A stretch of DNA of 64,000 nt from Rhodamnia argentea. Lineage: Eukaryota > Streptophyta > Magnoliopsida > Myrtales > Myrtaceae. This document shows positions 11,201 to 23,781 of the stretch, piece after piece; position 1 is the first letter of the stretch; each line of letters starts with the position of its first letter. The position numbers were made by a program, and so were the translations under genes. The notes below the pieces were generated by a model. It had not been told where the DNA came from. It saw only the letters and a list, made by a program, of their open reading frames with translations, and did no database searches. Location of the stretch: assembly GCF_020921035.1 (NCBI RefSeq), contig NC_063150.1, forward strand, positions 4,588,001 through 4,652,000, read 5' to 3'.

Positions 11201-12140
11201 GCCAAGGTATGAACAATTCACATATTGAAATAAACAGACGTCAGGCAAGAAGCGTTTTCATGAGATTACTTTTCGCCTGCTGAACAGGCTCCCTTGTTGA
11301 TTGGTTGTGATGTGCGATCGATGGACAAGACGACCCTCAAGTTGCTGAGCAACAAGGAAGTTATTGCTGTTAATCAAGGTATCAATAAAATGTTGCTTCA
11401 ATGGAATGCCCAACATTGAAGCTTTCCTCAGAAAATGCTTTTGCTGAAAGCATTCGAACTTTTTTGCAGATAGCCTTGGCGCTCAGGGGAAAAAGGTTAA
11501 GTCAGATGGCAATCTTGAGGTAAACTTTCTTAGGTATTATCCGTCTTGGTTCAACTAAAAACAACACTACATATTCTTGATTGCACCAACTTGACAAGTT
11601 TTAAGACTTGATTGCATTTTTTAAAATTTTTAAAGACTCGATTGCACTTTCTCTATGAATTTTGAGACTTGATTACACTTTTTAGAAGTTTTTATACTCA
11701 ATTGCACTTTCTTTATAAGTTTTAGAACATTTTCGTTTGTCAGCTATAAGTTTTAGAACTTCAAGTATACTTGCCCTTTTGAAAAATTGTTGCCCATCCT
11801 ATCATTTTTAGCAGAATCTCATCCACAACAATGTAGGTTTGGGCAGGTCCCCTCAGCGCGAACAAGGTAGCGTTGGTTCTATGGAATAGAGGTTCATCGA
11901 GAGCTACGGTCACTGCCACTTGGTCCGACATTGGTCTCAACTCTACGACACTAGTCGATGCAAGAGACTTGTGGATGGTGAGACTTCAGAACCAAACCTA
12001 CTTGCTTATTTGATGAACTGTGCTCACAAAAAATTTACTGAATTTTGGTGCAGCATTCCACCCAAAGTTCAGTCAGGGGACAAATCTCAGCTGATATCGA
12101 CTCCCACGCTTGTGTCATGTATGTTTTGACTCCGCAATAA
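8279..12140 (+). CDS. alpha-galactosidase 2 (GH27), 15 exons, Cys74 replaced by Arg
   Basis: Tandem paralogue of the gene at 2127. Exons: 8279-8472, 9356-9414, 9513-9569, 9679-9713, 9807-9910, 10037-10112, 10207-10265, 10432-10497, 10604-10687, 10953-11017, 11124-11206, 11288-11378, 11470-11519, 11837-11977, 12054-12140. It again encodes 416 aa, with no stop or frameshift. Signal peptide, both catalytic Asp (183 in KYDNC, 238 in TTGDI) and GPGGWNDPDM are kept. Exon 2 reads [10 protein letters not shown] where the first copy has [10 protein letters not shown]: Cys74 is Arg (TGT to CGT). That Cys normally pairs with the Cys of DDCW (Cys106), so one disulfide of the barrel should be missing. Activity or stability may be altered, but that is inference. 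The upstream TATA motif of the first gene is not conserved. Confidence 0.92.
11590..11760. repeat. degenerate short tandem repeat in intron 14 of alpha-galactosidase 2
   Basis: Units like gacttgattgcacttt recur four or five times with spacing of about 35-40 bp. The matching intron of the first copy (5217-5381) lacks this block, so it arose or was lost after the duplication. Confidence 0.6.
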
Positions 12141-12539
12141 CACAGGAACATCAGGAGAAAGGAAACTGGGTAGAAAATAAGGTTGTGCAGAACTAAATCT
12201 CTGCTTATTGGATTCTATTTCATCATTGATGTAAAAAATAAACCACTGAATCGTTCATATTTAATGAGATATGATCACCAAGTTCAGCAGTCTTCCTAGG
12301 TTCCCTATAAAACAAACCCCTGCAACGCCATCCCCACACCCCCCAGTGACTTACAGTTAGCATGACAATGAAGAAAAGAAAACACAGAAGTAAGAAAGCA
12401 ATTGGATGATGTTAGCAGTCTTCAGATCCAACCATGCCCTAGCAGTTGACTTGCTACAACCCAATCAGACATCGTGTTTGGAGGTCCTCTTACGTAAAAA
12501 AGTTTCGTAAGTTGGCACAACAACTACAAGAACAGCCAG

Positions 12540-14066
12540 TCAGTAACCCTTGTTTCCTCGAATCCTTGCTCTCATGTCAACCTGGGCAAAAAATTAAACG
12601 CAGAGTTAGAGAGTTACATTACTTACAATCAAATGGTAGTAAGAATCACCATGTTCAGCTCCTCTCATGGAAATCATATCATACTCTTTTTGTCCTTGTA
12701 CACACAAAAACTGAAACAAATAAAACAGAAACACTTACATAAACACATTTATCTGGCCACCGAGGAAGCTTCCAACAAGAAAGAACCGACTTAGAAGTGT
12801 GTGTGACTACAGCTGGCTTAAAGCAAAACTAACTAGTTCTAGTTCTTCACGATTTCTCTCTCTAAAAGCGGAATGGACACCCAAAATCCACATGGGTGTC
12901 TCTTTTTCTCTCTGCCACCACATTACATCCATCAGGCATTTAACCCTTCCAAACTGAACTACTTGTACGAAACGACGAACGACAACACCATACAAGTTTC
13001 AAAAACTAACTAGATAAAATTGACTGAGCATGTCTGTGAATAGTCAGAGAAACGACACTAGCTACCATGAATCAAGTCATGTAGCAAGCACACTAGGAGA
13101 AGATCTAAAATCTACTTAATGGCGGTTCATGAGTGGCCTTAAGAGAATGAAGGCCCTCATCCAATAACATTCCCCAACTTGGTTTGCTGCTTTGAGTACC
13201 AAAAGATGGCAGGGAAAATCAGCTCAAGGGTTGAAACCACTCAAGATATTTACTCTGCATGGCCAACAAAAACCAACTATACCATGCCGGAACTTTCGGT
13301 AACCAATCAAATTGCTCAGGGCCAACGTGCGTTCTTAATATGACTCCATTGATCAACTGGCATAACAGCGAAGTAAAGGCACGAAAATCGTATCAGTCCT
13401 CAAAAAAGATGCATTTCCTAAACTACGTTTCACTGTCCCTCTCCAAGCAGCTCAGTCCACCAAACATTTCGCACTTTGCTGTACGAGAAAGCGAATGCTT
13501 TTATCTCACCTATCAAACGAGAACTCCTAACTGATCCATACCCACGAAAACAACTACTCCAGAATAAAAAACTTGAGGAATCTTTAAAAGAACTGTATCT
13601 ACCAACTCAATTCTTGTTGTGGTAAAACCATATTTAGCTAAGAAAACTGAAGAAACATCAAGGAACAAATCTATACTTGAAAGAAGCAATCCAGTTTCTT
13701 CCTATTTCTACTTATGTATGATTCGACAGAGCCTGAAAGCTGAAATTGAGAGAGAGAGAGAGAGAGAGAGATGCCTGGCCTCTCTTGCAGTTGAAGTAAG
13801 TCTCCCTCAATCCCACACACTCGCTGGATATGGACGGGCTCTTCTCTCCAGCGCACTCCCTGTACGATCGCTTCTCCACCTGTAAAACCGCCACGAGAGC
13901 GATCAAAAAAGCCACGACTCGCATCGCGCGGCCCCGCCGAAAGCACGGTCAAAATCAAGGCACGAGATATCATCAAGGGAAAACCGCGAGGCCGAACCTT
14001 GACGCAATCGGATTCGCTGAGGCACTTGACGAGCTCCATAGCCAGGCCCTTGCAAGACTTCGACAT
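12540..14066 (-). CDS. COA5: COA5/PET191-like cytochrome c oxidase assembly factor, 3 exons
   Basis: This is a small mitochondrial intermembrane-space protein needed to assemble respiratory complex IV in yeast (Pet191) and animals (COA5). Exons on the minus strand: 14066-13998, 13879-13775, 12581-12540, giving 71 aa, the usual length. The protein begins MSKSCKGLAMELVKCLSESD and ends VDMRARIRGNKGY. Twin CX9C motifs are complete: Cys5/Cys15 and Cys44/Cys54, with additional Cys21 and Cys32. The last exon has only 13 codons plus TGA, about 1.2 kb from exon 2. Exon 2 ends CAG|GCATCT, so intron 2 would use a GC donor, immediately followed by a (CT)n tract. The frame joins exactly and the protein matches the family, which supports the model. 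The gene ends tail to tail with alpha-galactosidase 2. Confidence 0.88.
13747..13772. repeat. (GA)n/(CT)n microsatellite in COA5 intron 2
   Basis: About twelve GA units lie only a few bases past the exon 2 donor of the COA5-like gene, and read as CT on the sense strand. Confidence 0.9.
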
Positions 14067-14093
14067 CTTGGGTCCTGTACAGTTCAAACCTTG

Positions 14094-14113
14094 ACTCTCT
14101 CTAGAGAGAGAGA
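14094..14113. promoter_or_regulatory. CTCTCTCT-AGAGAGAG inverted dinucleotide tract
   Basis: ctctctctagagagagagag lies about 30 bp upstream of the COA5 start codon and is nearly a perfect palindrome. CT/GA tracts near transcription starts are common in plants (Y patch, GAGA-like). The role here is inferred. Confidence 0.35.
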
Positions 14114-14821
14114 GTGGGATTTATGCCCTAGGGTTTACAGAGAATGATTTACCAGGCCGTTCGATCTTGCGTTAACGACGGCTCGAGCGACTGCGCCCCC
14201 GACCGTGGCGCCACGTTTTCACCGCCCCGAGTATTCGGCTTCGGACCGACAAAAGAGACATAATAATCTTAAGCATACGGAGATTAATTTATAAGATTTA
14301 CACAGAATAAAACTAAATATTGTCCGGTCTGATGAATTCATGAAAGCTATGCATCGTTTCGGCACACTGCTAGAATTTAGTGCTATGAAGTATGAACATT
14401 CATTCCAAGTTCTCAACTAGGAGAAAAACTTGCGACCAAAAAAAAAAAGAAAAAGAATTGTAATTTGCTGCTCTCCGAGTGTTAACCTCACTTTGTATAA
14501 GGTGATTATGAATATGAATTATCTTTGAGGATTGCAAATTGGAGCACAAGATGTTATTACGGTCCGTGTTAATCAATCCCGGGCTGGCCCCGACTTGTAT
14601 GAATCACCAACAGACGTTCCGACCACCACACTGGGGTACTGGAGACTCCCGCGCCATGATTTTTGAGGTGGCCACAAAGAATTGACGATGACCGGGAGAT
14701 CGAACTTGAGATCTCTCGCTTGGTCACAGCGTATTCTACAAAGTAAATGCTGGACAACGTTGCTTTCTGCATCTGATTTTATAATCCCACTTTACCAGCA
14801 GTCTAAATTCTGGATACATCT
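14114..14821. other. intergenic region between COA5 promoter and TEX2-like 3' end
   Basis: It holds the presumed COA5 promoter (about 14114-14220, GC-rich), AT-rich spacer, and a possible SINE (next entry). No gene was recognised. Short open frames at 14219-14416 and 14569-14772 on the minus strand have no family resemblance. Confidence 0.5.
14567..14745 (-). mobile_element. possible tRNA-derived SINE
   Basis: Read on the minus strand, gaatacgctgtgaccaag followed by agatctcaagttcgatctcc resembles a degenerate Pol III A box and B box (B-box consensus GGTTCGANNCC; here agttcgatctc). The downstream body, about 130 bp, is moderately GC-rich. I cannot confirm a 3' tail or target-site duplication. 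Confidence 0.35.
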
Positions 14822-17800
14822 CTACATCGGTCCGGGTCCGCGCATCTTCTCGACAATGTGCTTTTTTTTCTCTTCGATACGACGTTCGAGTTTCTCGCCC
14901 ATCTTTTTCCCCAGATCGAGCATCCTTGCTCTTGTTCCCATCCTCTTTGGCCTTGTGTCGTCGTGTTCCACCGTCTGATCTTGATTGTCTGATATACTTA
15001 CGGACCTCAACGGCGAACCAGTCAGTGGAGTCTCTCCATTCCGTCGGAAGTCATCCCGGGGCTCATAATTCAGTAACAATGGCGTCTTCAATTCTTGTGG
15101 AGATATGCTCCGCTCTTGAAGGTTGCTTGCATTTGTAGGTCCCGGTGACTCTGAGGGTTCGCTGGTTGATGTCAGCTCAGGCTCTGCGTTGTTTAGCATT
15201 TGCTGCTGCTTGCTTTCAGAATGACCACTCGATGGTTGCCTACTTAAGTCAGTCTTCGGTTTCGCCTCAATGGGTTGAGAGCAGGGCTTCTCCATCATGG
15301 GCATCAGATCTTTGGTGCCTTCTTGATTAAGCCACATGAAAGGAGCAGCTTTTCGTGGAACCCAGTCATTCTTTTCTGCTAGCATCCATGGAATGCATAG
15401 ACTCTCGCGGTTAGGAAGCACCATGGTTTCGCGTATCGAGGCCTATACATTACGAGAGGAAACAAGTCAGGAATGCCCCCGAACTTTCCTGTATATGCAC
15501 TTAGCTGGGCAGAACTACTAGAAAAAGAGCACTTGAATAACTCCTAATGCCAATATTAGAAAAAGATGCAGAGCAAAAGAGCTAGGATATATTCCATGTC
15601 CGAACGTGCTTACTCTCTTTTTGCGCTCAGAATGCATATGCAGCCTAAATATATATAGCAGAGTGAGCAACAATGCCCAACTAAAATTATCCACACCAGG
15701 GAACCGGGTAAGAAGTTCAAGCACAGTTTAGCCAGAAAAGGGTTAATCGTAACTCTCTCTATCATGTGGAGAGAGACAGAAGGAAATTGTGGATCCTCAA
15801 GAAATGGGCACACATATACCTATAGTTTCAAGGCAAGTCCTTATCCATCAATTGGCAAAGCTAGAGCGCAACCTTGATGTGAACTCAAATTTACAAATTC
15901 CAACATGAAGGAAGGAAAAATGAAACAAACTTCAGACCGAAAACCAAATCCGAAGTTGTCAACCTGCCTAATGCGACCCTTGAAAGTTAAGCTGAAGTTT
16001 TAGTCCAATATAAAACTGAAATGTTAATGCAATACAAAGCCACAGATTATAATCCCCATTCTACTGCATTTTAGAAAGTCGACCAATACGTTAACAATTT
16101 AATACTGCAGTAAACAAAATTCCATCAATTATCTTCACAAAATATAAGAACATGAAAGAAGTGCGGCTGAGAAAGTCAATACCTTGAAACGGTTTATAAG
16201 GAATGAAGCAATGCGTGCACTAGTGATTTTGTGTTCACCAACAGATGAGTCCAGGTTAAAATCTATTTCAGGCATTGACGAGAAACCAAACCACAGTTGA
16301 TCCGAAGGGGGAGGCTTTATCTGCACCCGCAGCGTTCCTCGAAGAGAAGCCACCTTAATCCGCAAAGTTAATGGCACCTTAGATTGGAAATTATCAGTCA
16401 GTTTGAAGTCAATACCTGTATAAATGGGAGCAATAACTCTTAAAAGGAGCAAGGAGGCCACTTTATGTAGCACAATCTTGTTTTTCGGTTTTGGTAAACA
16501 TTGTTCACTCTTTTATGACGCTAGTCATTAAGACAATCAAAAAGTGCAACTGCCAGCTCAACCAAGAGTACCAACCTGTGAGACATGTTTGGCAATTGTA
16601 TTTAGAATAGACTTCCACCTGGACTTGTGAGTTGCTGACACATTGCTCTTAGAGTTCTTCATTCCCTCTGATAAAAAGATATATGAAGCTACGTTAGTTC
16701 CAAATCCATTGTGGCAAAATAACACTGAGAATATCATTACCAGATCAACTAAGCAAAAAGTTCAAAATACCATCTAAAAAAAACTGAGTACCCATGCAGA
16801 ATCAGACGACATGAGAAGAGACACTCTATAATGTACAGAGATAAACATAAGTTCCCAGACCTTAAAACATTGAAAGAATACAAGAAGCAGAAAAGGATTC
16901 ACTCAAGAGACCAATTGGCTTCAAGGGATATAGAAAGCTACCTAGTTCAGTAAATAGCTCCACCCATATATATTTTCCTTCTTAATGAACTCTGTTAAAC
17001 ATTGCCTTTATATACATCAAAGGATATGATTGTCTCTGTTAGTGGACTAAAAGCTTGTGAATCGGTCCTCACATACTCTTAATTCTCAACCTTACCCTCT
17101 AGAAATCCCTCACCCTCAAAATAACTTCTTGCATATCAGCACTAGCAATAGATGGGATTACGATTACGATTATCATGCATGTTTATGAGGAGTGAGGACA
17201 AGTTGTTGCTCCATTAAAAAGCTTCCTTCAAGCTTCTTCAAAGCATTAATACCAGATGACCCAGCGATAATACTCTTAAGGTAAAGAGAAAGGAAACGAT
17301 AATTCTGAATTTAAAACCAAGGTACCTTCGCTTAACAGACAACATGAAACCCCTAGAGAAGATTTTTTATACTGACCTAGTTTATGATCTGATTCACCCT
17401 TCTTCTCTGATGCATCATCGCCCCCTTCAGAAAGATTCAGCTGTTTTCCAAAATACTCAAAACCTTCAAGAAGATCTGGTGAGACTTCTTCAGAGTTTGA
17501 TATATCATTCTGAAGATATAATTCATGGACCTCTATTCTTGTTTCGATGTCCAATATCGCACCACCAGAATATTCAACATCTACTTCAAAAGCCCAGATG
17601 TCACTGATGCCCTGGGGAACAATCCTCATGCCATGGATATGAGGAGGGAGATTTCCGGTTTCAATATCAGTGCATAAGACTTCTCCAATATAACTGGGAG
17701 TCCTCATATTGGACAGAGTCCTCTGCCAATCAAATTGTTAAAGGAATAGAATGAGCAATGTTTGTACTTGCATGTGTAATACAGGATAGAGAGAGTCTAG

Positions 17801-20800
17801 CATCCATAGATCTTTCGTTCAATGAAGGAAAGAAGAAGAATGAAGTCATCACCCTTTGTGATGAGACAAGATCCTCAATATAACAATTTGACTTTGTTAG
17901 ATGAACTCCTGCCCTAGCTTTTTCTGCTGTGATTGCTTCTCATACTTTTCAAGGAAAAACTCATGGAGATATGGGGATACAAGTAATGCAAGCATCCATG
18001 GCAACTTCAACGGACCCATGAAACCCCAACCAAGAAAGTGAATGGAGTCAAAGATGTCGCTAGCTTTCAACAATAACTACATTTATTCATACTCTCCTGC
18101 GCAAATGTTGGAATAGAACTTGTGCCCCGTAATTGGGGCTCAACTCAATTTCGTATTTGCGGAGGGGGTTAAGATAGGATGAGGGACCGAACAGTCCAGG
18201 AAAGGAAATTGACAGGGATCTAACCAAATATACAGTTACCTTCTTTTCATTTTTTTAATAGCTTGGGCATTTATATAGAATTTGGAGGGGTACATCCATG
18301 CAAAACAGGTTGAGAGTATTCTAGCATGATCAGCGGTTGTTTAGCTTTTGGCCTTTCGAGATGATGTCTGAAAATATTCAGAAATTGGGTCCATACATAT
18401 TCTGATTTAGAAGGCAAGGACACTGGTCAATGTTCCCAGCCTAGCATTAGGAACATGTATTAGTCCAAGTACCTTCCTTGACAGAAAAGAAGTGTGATAG
18501 ATATACCTTCAGAACAGAAGCCATAAAAGCATTTCCTACAACTACACATGACTGTTGAGAAGACACGGATCAACAAGCAAAGAAACACACAACAATACCC
18601 TGCACTTATCAAACTTCTCATAGATTACCTGAATTCTAGATTGTAACGATCTTTTAATATCTTCATTACTTTTGGCATCAAAGAAGAGCCGCGAAATTAG
18701 CAAGTTCCAACAATGTGTTCCCTCGTCTACTCTGAATTTGTCATCGGAATCAACATCAGAGACCACAGAGATATGACCCTGACTGCCTGAATGGGGTAAA
18801 GATAATGAATGTTGAGGAAGAGAAGCCCTTAATGAACCAGGAGCTGAAGTAGAATCTCGGTGATCAATAAGTCTCTCATTCATATTTCTTTCTTCGCGGC
18901 TAGATGATGAGACCCAAGATGACTTATTCTCTATGCCAGCCTTAGACACCTTCCTTGCAAATTTTTTCCAGAACAAACGAACCCTTGAGGAAGGACCATC
19001 AGTAATATTTTCCCTATCTATCGACTCAGCATAGACTGGTGAAGGAGTTTTCATAAACGATGGATATTCTTCGCGTAAAGATACCAAGTAACTCTTAAAT
19101 TTGCCATCCAACATGGAAAACCAGGTAAGTCTTTTTCTGTCATCACATGAGGCAAGACGAAGGGCTTTGCACCACGACTCCTTCTCCCAAGAAGTCTCGA
19201 GATAAATGTAAAAGACCTTGCTGCCTTTATAGAGTGCGGCGCTTGTACTTTCCAGTTTGATAGGGAACCTTTTGGCCCTGCGAATACAACTTAATCATGA
19301 GATCTTTATGTTTATTAAACCGATAATGCTACAAAACTGAAGGAAGTCTTCATCACATCTAAGACCCACACAAATACAGATGAATGACATGAGATTTCCA
19401 TGATCGCATGGAACTTTCGACTGACGAAGCACAGACAGAACTAGCATATCATAGTGAAAGGGATAGGTAATGTCACCTAGTAACCAAAAGTATCACAAAG
19501 ATGTTGCAATTACTATAGAGTAGTTTATACACCCACATTGTGCTTAAATAATGCAGCTATAAAAGCTCATCAAATGGTGGAAAAAAGAGCTGCACCAACT
19601 GTGGGTGCGATGCTTCTCTTTATTAACCTTGTACAAGTAACCTTGTGATTTGACATTGTAAGTGATGGCACTCCAGGGGCACATTTCCCAGGTATATACG
19701 TCAATATACTTACTAAAAGCCGGGAAATAAATCAACACTTTTATGCAATAGTGGAAACTAAATATAGCGTCCTCTTCCAGCTGGACTAAGTAGAAACCAT
19801 GCAACAAATAAGAACCAATTGATATCTTAGGACAAAAGAAGTGGAGCAAAAGTTTAAGGTTCACTGTATATAATTGTCAAAGACAGCACTCATCAGAAGC
19901 GGAAAATATATGGTGGGAAATACACAAGTATTGATGTGCTAATCGTTGAAAAGTAACATTCACCAGAATCAGGAAAAACACAAAGGCCAGATACAAAGCT
20001 GGGGAGCATCTATTGGCTTTTGGAGAGATGTGTATATGTTATTCCATCCAGGAGGCAAGAGAAGGAAAGATACCATTTTCTAGAAGGTAGGTCTGTTGCC
20101 GAAACGGCCTCAATCACACACCCCGTCAACTCTATAGTAGTGGGAGAACCGTCTGCTTCTGTCAAAATGAGCAAATGGTCCTTGATTACAGCATGCTTTC
20201 GAACAGGTGAAACCTCCAAAAAATCCTTTTTCTTCTTTTGCTCACGCTGTACTTTCTCTATGCGACTTTTTGGAACTCTTTCTGGCTCAAGAACCCAAAC
20301 ATCCCCCTGCAACACAGACAGTGAGTTAACAAGGTAAATAAACAAACTAGCAGAGTCTCCAACCTGGAAAAAAAGTGTCCCCCTTTCACTATACAATTAC
20401 AAGAGTTGCACTGAAGAAAGATCAATTAGTTGCTAAAACGTTGAAGCATTATCCAGGAGGATAAACTCAAGCATGGCATAATCATTATCTATTTTAGTCC
20501 ATGTCCCTATAGCTCAAAACAAAGAGGATGAACGTTAGACAAGATTAGATACAACAAAAAGCTATATGTGGTGTTACACCCAAGCTCTATAGGGCGTGTT
20601 TTGCGACATACACTATGGCAACAGTAATATTGTAGCATGCCCGTATGCATTTATAAAATTATTAGAGTTATCCACTGGGAAACAAAAAAGCTAGTAGGAT
20701 TAAACTTCTCTAAAAAACAGTAACCCTTCTTCTTCTTCTTCACCTACAGATGTAGCAGGGATGGGCAACATTATGAGTATTTACTGTCGAATTGTGTCAT

Positions 20801-21351
20801 GCCTTGTAAAAACCCTGGGGAAACCAAACAATTGCATAAGGCGTGCTACCTTTATATTCAGCTACAGCTCCCATTACAGGCTCTCGAGACTCTTCTCTCC
20901 ATTCATCTTAAGGACATATAAAATGGATGCCAATATGACATTAGCAAACAGAGGTGAATTCATCATGAGCGAATTTTCGAACCCGTGCCCGTGCACCGAG
21001 CTCGTGGAGCTCCTAATTCTACATGCATCACCCAATCCTCCGTCATTTTAGGAGGATGGAGCAATATCTTCTACCAGCTAATCAAACAAGCATAACACAG
21101 CAATGATCGAAAAACGAAAGAGAAAATGAAAGACGCCGGAACCCAAGAACATGCCGTACCTGCTTGCGGCGAGCAAAATCGAGCGATAGCTGGTGATCGA
21201 CGTCGTGGCCCGCCGGCTGAGACGCTTCCGACTTCCCAACCTTCCGGCTCAACCGATTGACCAAGACCAAAAACGCCAGGACTTCGACCGCGATTATCGC
21301 GATTGCCCCGACGACGAACCCGGCCAGGAACACAGCGAGCACCAGCACCAT
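14822..21351 (-). CDS. TEX2-like protein with PH and SMP lipid-transfer domains, 7 exons
   Basis: A membrane-contact-site protein of the TEX2/Nvj2 family. SMP domains bind and shuttle glycerolipids between the ER and a partner membrane. Exons (minus): 21351-21160, 20306-20074, 19277-18629, 17722-17377, 16667-16576, 16377-16183, 15442-14822. The frame closes, giving 775 aa. Residues 1-35 are a strongly hydrophobic anchor (VLAVFLAGFVVGAIAIIAVE). Residues about 66-190 form a PH-like domain (KDHLLILTEADGSP, YKGSKVFYIYLETSWEKESW). A Ser-rich linker follows, then the SMP domain from about 330 (HCWNLLISRLFFDA, RTLSNMRTPSYIGEV, GNLPPHI, VPLTLRIKVASLRG, LWFGFSSMPEIDF) to about 590. The tail is polar, with a basic coiled stretch near the end (KKMGEKLERRIEEKKKHIVE). 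The start ATG is at 21351; only a TTG lies before it in frame. Confidence 0.9.
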
Positions 21352-21450
21352 GTCCAATTCTCAGAACTCCGATTCCAGCTCCAAACTTCGATTTGGCGAG
21401 CCCGATTCGCTCACTCGCTCCGATCATAAAAGCCGGAGCAGCATCATTTG

Positions 21451-21612
21451 CAGAGAGAGAGAGAGACACACACACACACGTTATACAGTGGTCTCAGTTG
21501 CGGACCAGTTGGGAAGAATCCGATGCCGGAGCTTTCGGGAGAGCTGCAGTGGAGTGAGAATGGATTCAATCTCGGAGAAAAGCGGGGAGAGAGAGAGAGA
21601 GAGAGAAAGAGA
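21451..21612. promoter_or_regulatory. GA and CA dinucleotide tracts in the TEX2-like leader
   Basis: (GA)n then (CA)n occupy 21451-21479, and a longer (GA)n lies at 21586-21612, about 100 and 240 bp upstream of the start codon. On the sense strand they read as CT/GT-rich leader. Such tracts are candidate GAGA-binding (BBR/BPC) sites; function is not shown by sequence. Confidence 0.35.
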
Positions 21613-22319
21613 GATTTCAAAGGCGCGTGAGAACGGTGGGATGTTGACGGCGACTCTGGGGCCCGCCACCTAACATGGAGGAACGAACCCGTTACGATGT
21701 GGCTCCTCCTCTTCTTCTCCTCCTTCCTCTCCTTCCACCCAATTTTCTTATTATTTTATTTTTGTTTTTTTTTACTCCTTTTATGCCAGGAGGAAAATAA
21801 AACGAAAAAGCGGGTAATTCTTCAGCCACGGGAGACGAGAATTTTTAAGGTTGCGTTAGGGCAAGTACGCACTCGGTCTTTTCTGCAGAATCTTTAGAAC
21901 CTTGCGAGAATAACCGAGAACGTAACTGTTCTCGGACTGACTGATTGGAAATATATGTCCGAACGTGAGCTTCGGCTTTCCGGAGGGTCCCCCCCCCTCC
22001 CCACAATTTGCAGGCTGCCAAAAAAAAAAAAAAAATTTACTTCCGAGTTCCCTGACCGTGGACTCGGGCTAGGAGGGGCCGAGCGAGACGTGACGGAGAT
22101 GAAACTCGCTGAGTGTTGGGAGATCTTGGTCGGGAAGTGTAGATGGTCCGTAAGATGACTAGTATTTGCCGATAGCAAAAGCAAAGGAAAACTACGTGGA
22201 CAAACTTTAATAATTACATTGCACATTGGATTGAATTTCAGAAACTATTTGGCTCATTTTCTCCTAAGAAGTAAAGGCGCAAGTTGCATAAATAATTGCC
22301 AATGCCTGGATGAAATATG

Positions 22320-22450
22320 GATGTGCATGATTCGGGCCGGTTCGGGCCCAATATAGAATCGAGGACTAGACATGTAGTCCCAGTTCCCAAATTTTTGGGA
22401 CCATGGACCGGACCAGACTGGGTCCAGCAATCCGGCCATAGGGTGACCGC
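22320..22450. repeat. GGTCCGG-type repeat fragment
   Basis: Contains gggccggttcgggccc, aaatttttggg and ggaccggaccagactgggtc, several of them locally palindromic. It resembles the fragments at 1-180 and 22955-23045. Confidence 0.4.
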
Positions 22451-22954
22451 TAACACTAACTACTTATAGAAATCTAAACCTTAGATCTAAACGAACAACG
22501 TTCAATCTCAACCATCCAACCTAATAAGCATACACATGACCATCAAAACCACCATCATATGAGTATTTATAATCCTCAAATAACGAAAAAAATACTAAAT
22601 TAAAAGGAAAAGCACTTAAAACAATCGAGATGGGATTATGCTCCTACATCATTCTCCTCGAGTTGGAAAGAATCAAGCTCAAAGTGAGATTACACTTGTA
22701 CTTCATTGAATCCAAGTGCAAACAAAATAATGAGTTTGCATAATATAGTAAAGACAAAACATAGATTGAGTCAAGAAAAAACACGATCGAAAACCGCATA
22801 TTGACAAATACGGTCTGAGGCTGCGTTGCGAAGGCAAGACGCGAGCATCAAGCAAGACGAGATGAGTGAGTATCAAGTAGAAGGTGAAAAAATTAGGTTA
22901 ACTAATTCTTCAAAAATTTCTAATTTTTTTTTCTAATTATGTATATATTCTGGG

Positions 22955-23045
22955 TGGTCCGATCTAGTTCCATCTACCATTGAATTGGAGACCGAACAGC
23001 CACCCTCGGGGATCGGACCAACTCGGCCGGTCCGGTCCAATTTGC
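22955..23045. repeat. GGTCCGG-type repeat fragment
   Basis: Contains ggtggtccgatctagttcc, ggggatcggacc and ggccggtccggtcc. It may be the other end of the element that starts near 22320. Confidence 0.4.
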
Positions 23046-23781
23046 TCATTTCACTAAACACTCCCACTCATTTCACTTTGCAGCACCAATAATAACGTTG
23101 GTCACTAGCTCTCCCTCTCAATCATTTCGTGATATGTCAAATCATAGAATTGATCTTGAAAATATCGTTGTCGCACGAAACTAACTATTGTGTTGTCATG
23201 CATCTAATCTGCCAGTCATGTGATAAATTGAGTGGCAAAGAAAGCCATTTAGTTGAAGTCCTCGCCTTGGCGTCGAGCATCCATTTCAGTGATAATTCCT
23301 TTTTTTTTTTTATCGATGTTCAGGAAGTTTCCAGTTCGATTTCTGTCTCGAAGAAGGATGATTTGACAAGACAATATCCATTGATCTCTTGCCTTTGGTG
23401 AAGCTGTGTGGACAGGCATTCCATGATCATCTTCTTCGTTGAAACGCATGAACCTCGAAACCAGTCATGGCTGTCGTCGTCGAATCTTTAAGACCATGCT
23501 CGGTCAAATTGGGAACGAGAATAGTATTGGAGAATGATGAGCACTGGACTGGGCCGACCTGGCTTGCCTTGGGGATCAAGTCGCGTCTGCTAAAATGCGC
23601 TTAGAAAAAGCCCATCGTCGCCCCGAATTCCAATTCGTCGTCAGACATCCCAAAGCAAGAGCGTGCTTTCTTCAATCTCCGACCAATTTGATCAATCATC
23701 ATCTTCAAGCACGAACCAGACCCAAATTCTCCGATCAGATCCTTAACCCATCTCCGATTCGACCGAATTGAATCCGCCGCC

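Larger units (their letters stand above)
7207..12897 (+). repeat. segmental duplication, copy 2 (alpha-galactosidase 2)
   Basis: Direct partner of about 908-6003. Exon lengths are identical in all 15 exons, while introns differ by small indels. The largest differences are an extra block in intron 14 (11600-11760) and the 12295-12752 block holding the last COA5 exon. Coding identity is high, so the duplication seems fairly recent. Confidence 0.8.
21613..23781. other. intergenic, repeat-rich
   Basis: No gene was recognised between the TEX2-like promoter and the SMP-30-like gene. Two GGTCCGG-type repeat fragments (22320-22450 and 22955-23045) bracket an AT-rich block of about 500 bp without open frames. 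23450-23781 is probably promoter and leader of the next gene. Confidence 0.5.

Noticed and set aside
18489-18526. Possible 29-nt exon of the TEX2-like gene (AG before GAAATGC, GT after CTGAAG)
   Set aside because: Joining exon 3 directly to 17722 gives SRIQ-RTLSNMRTPSYIGE, the expected family sequence; including the 29 nt would shift the frame.
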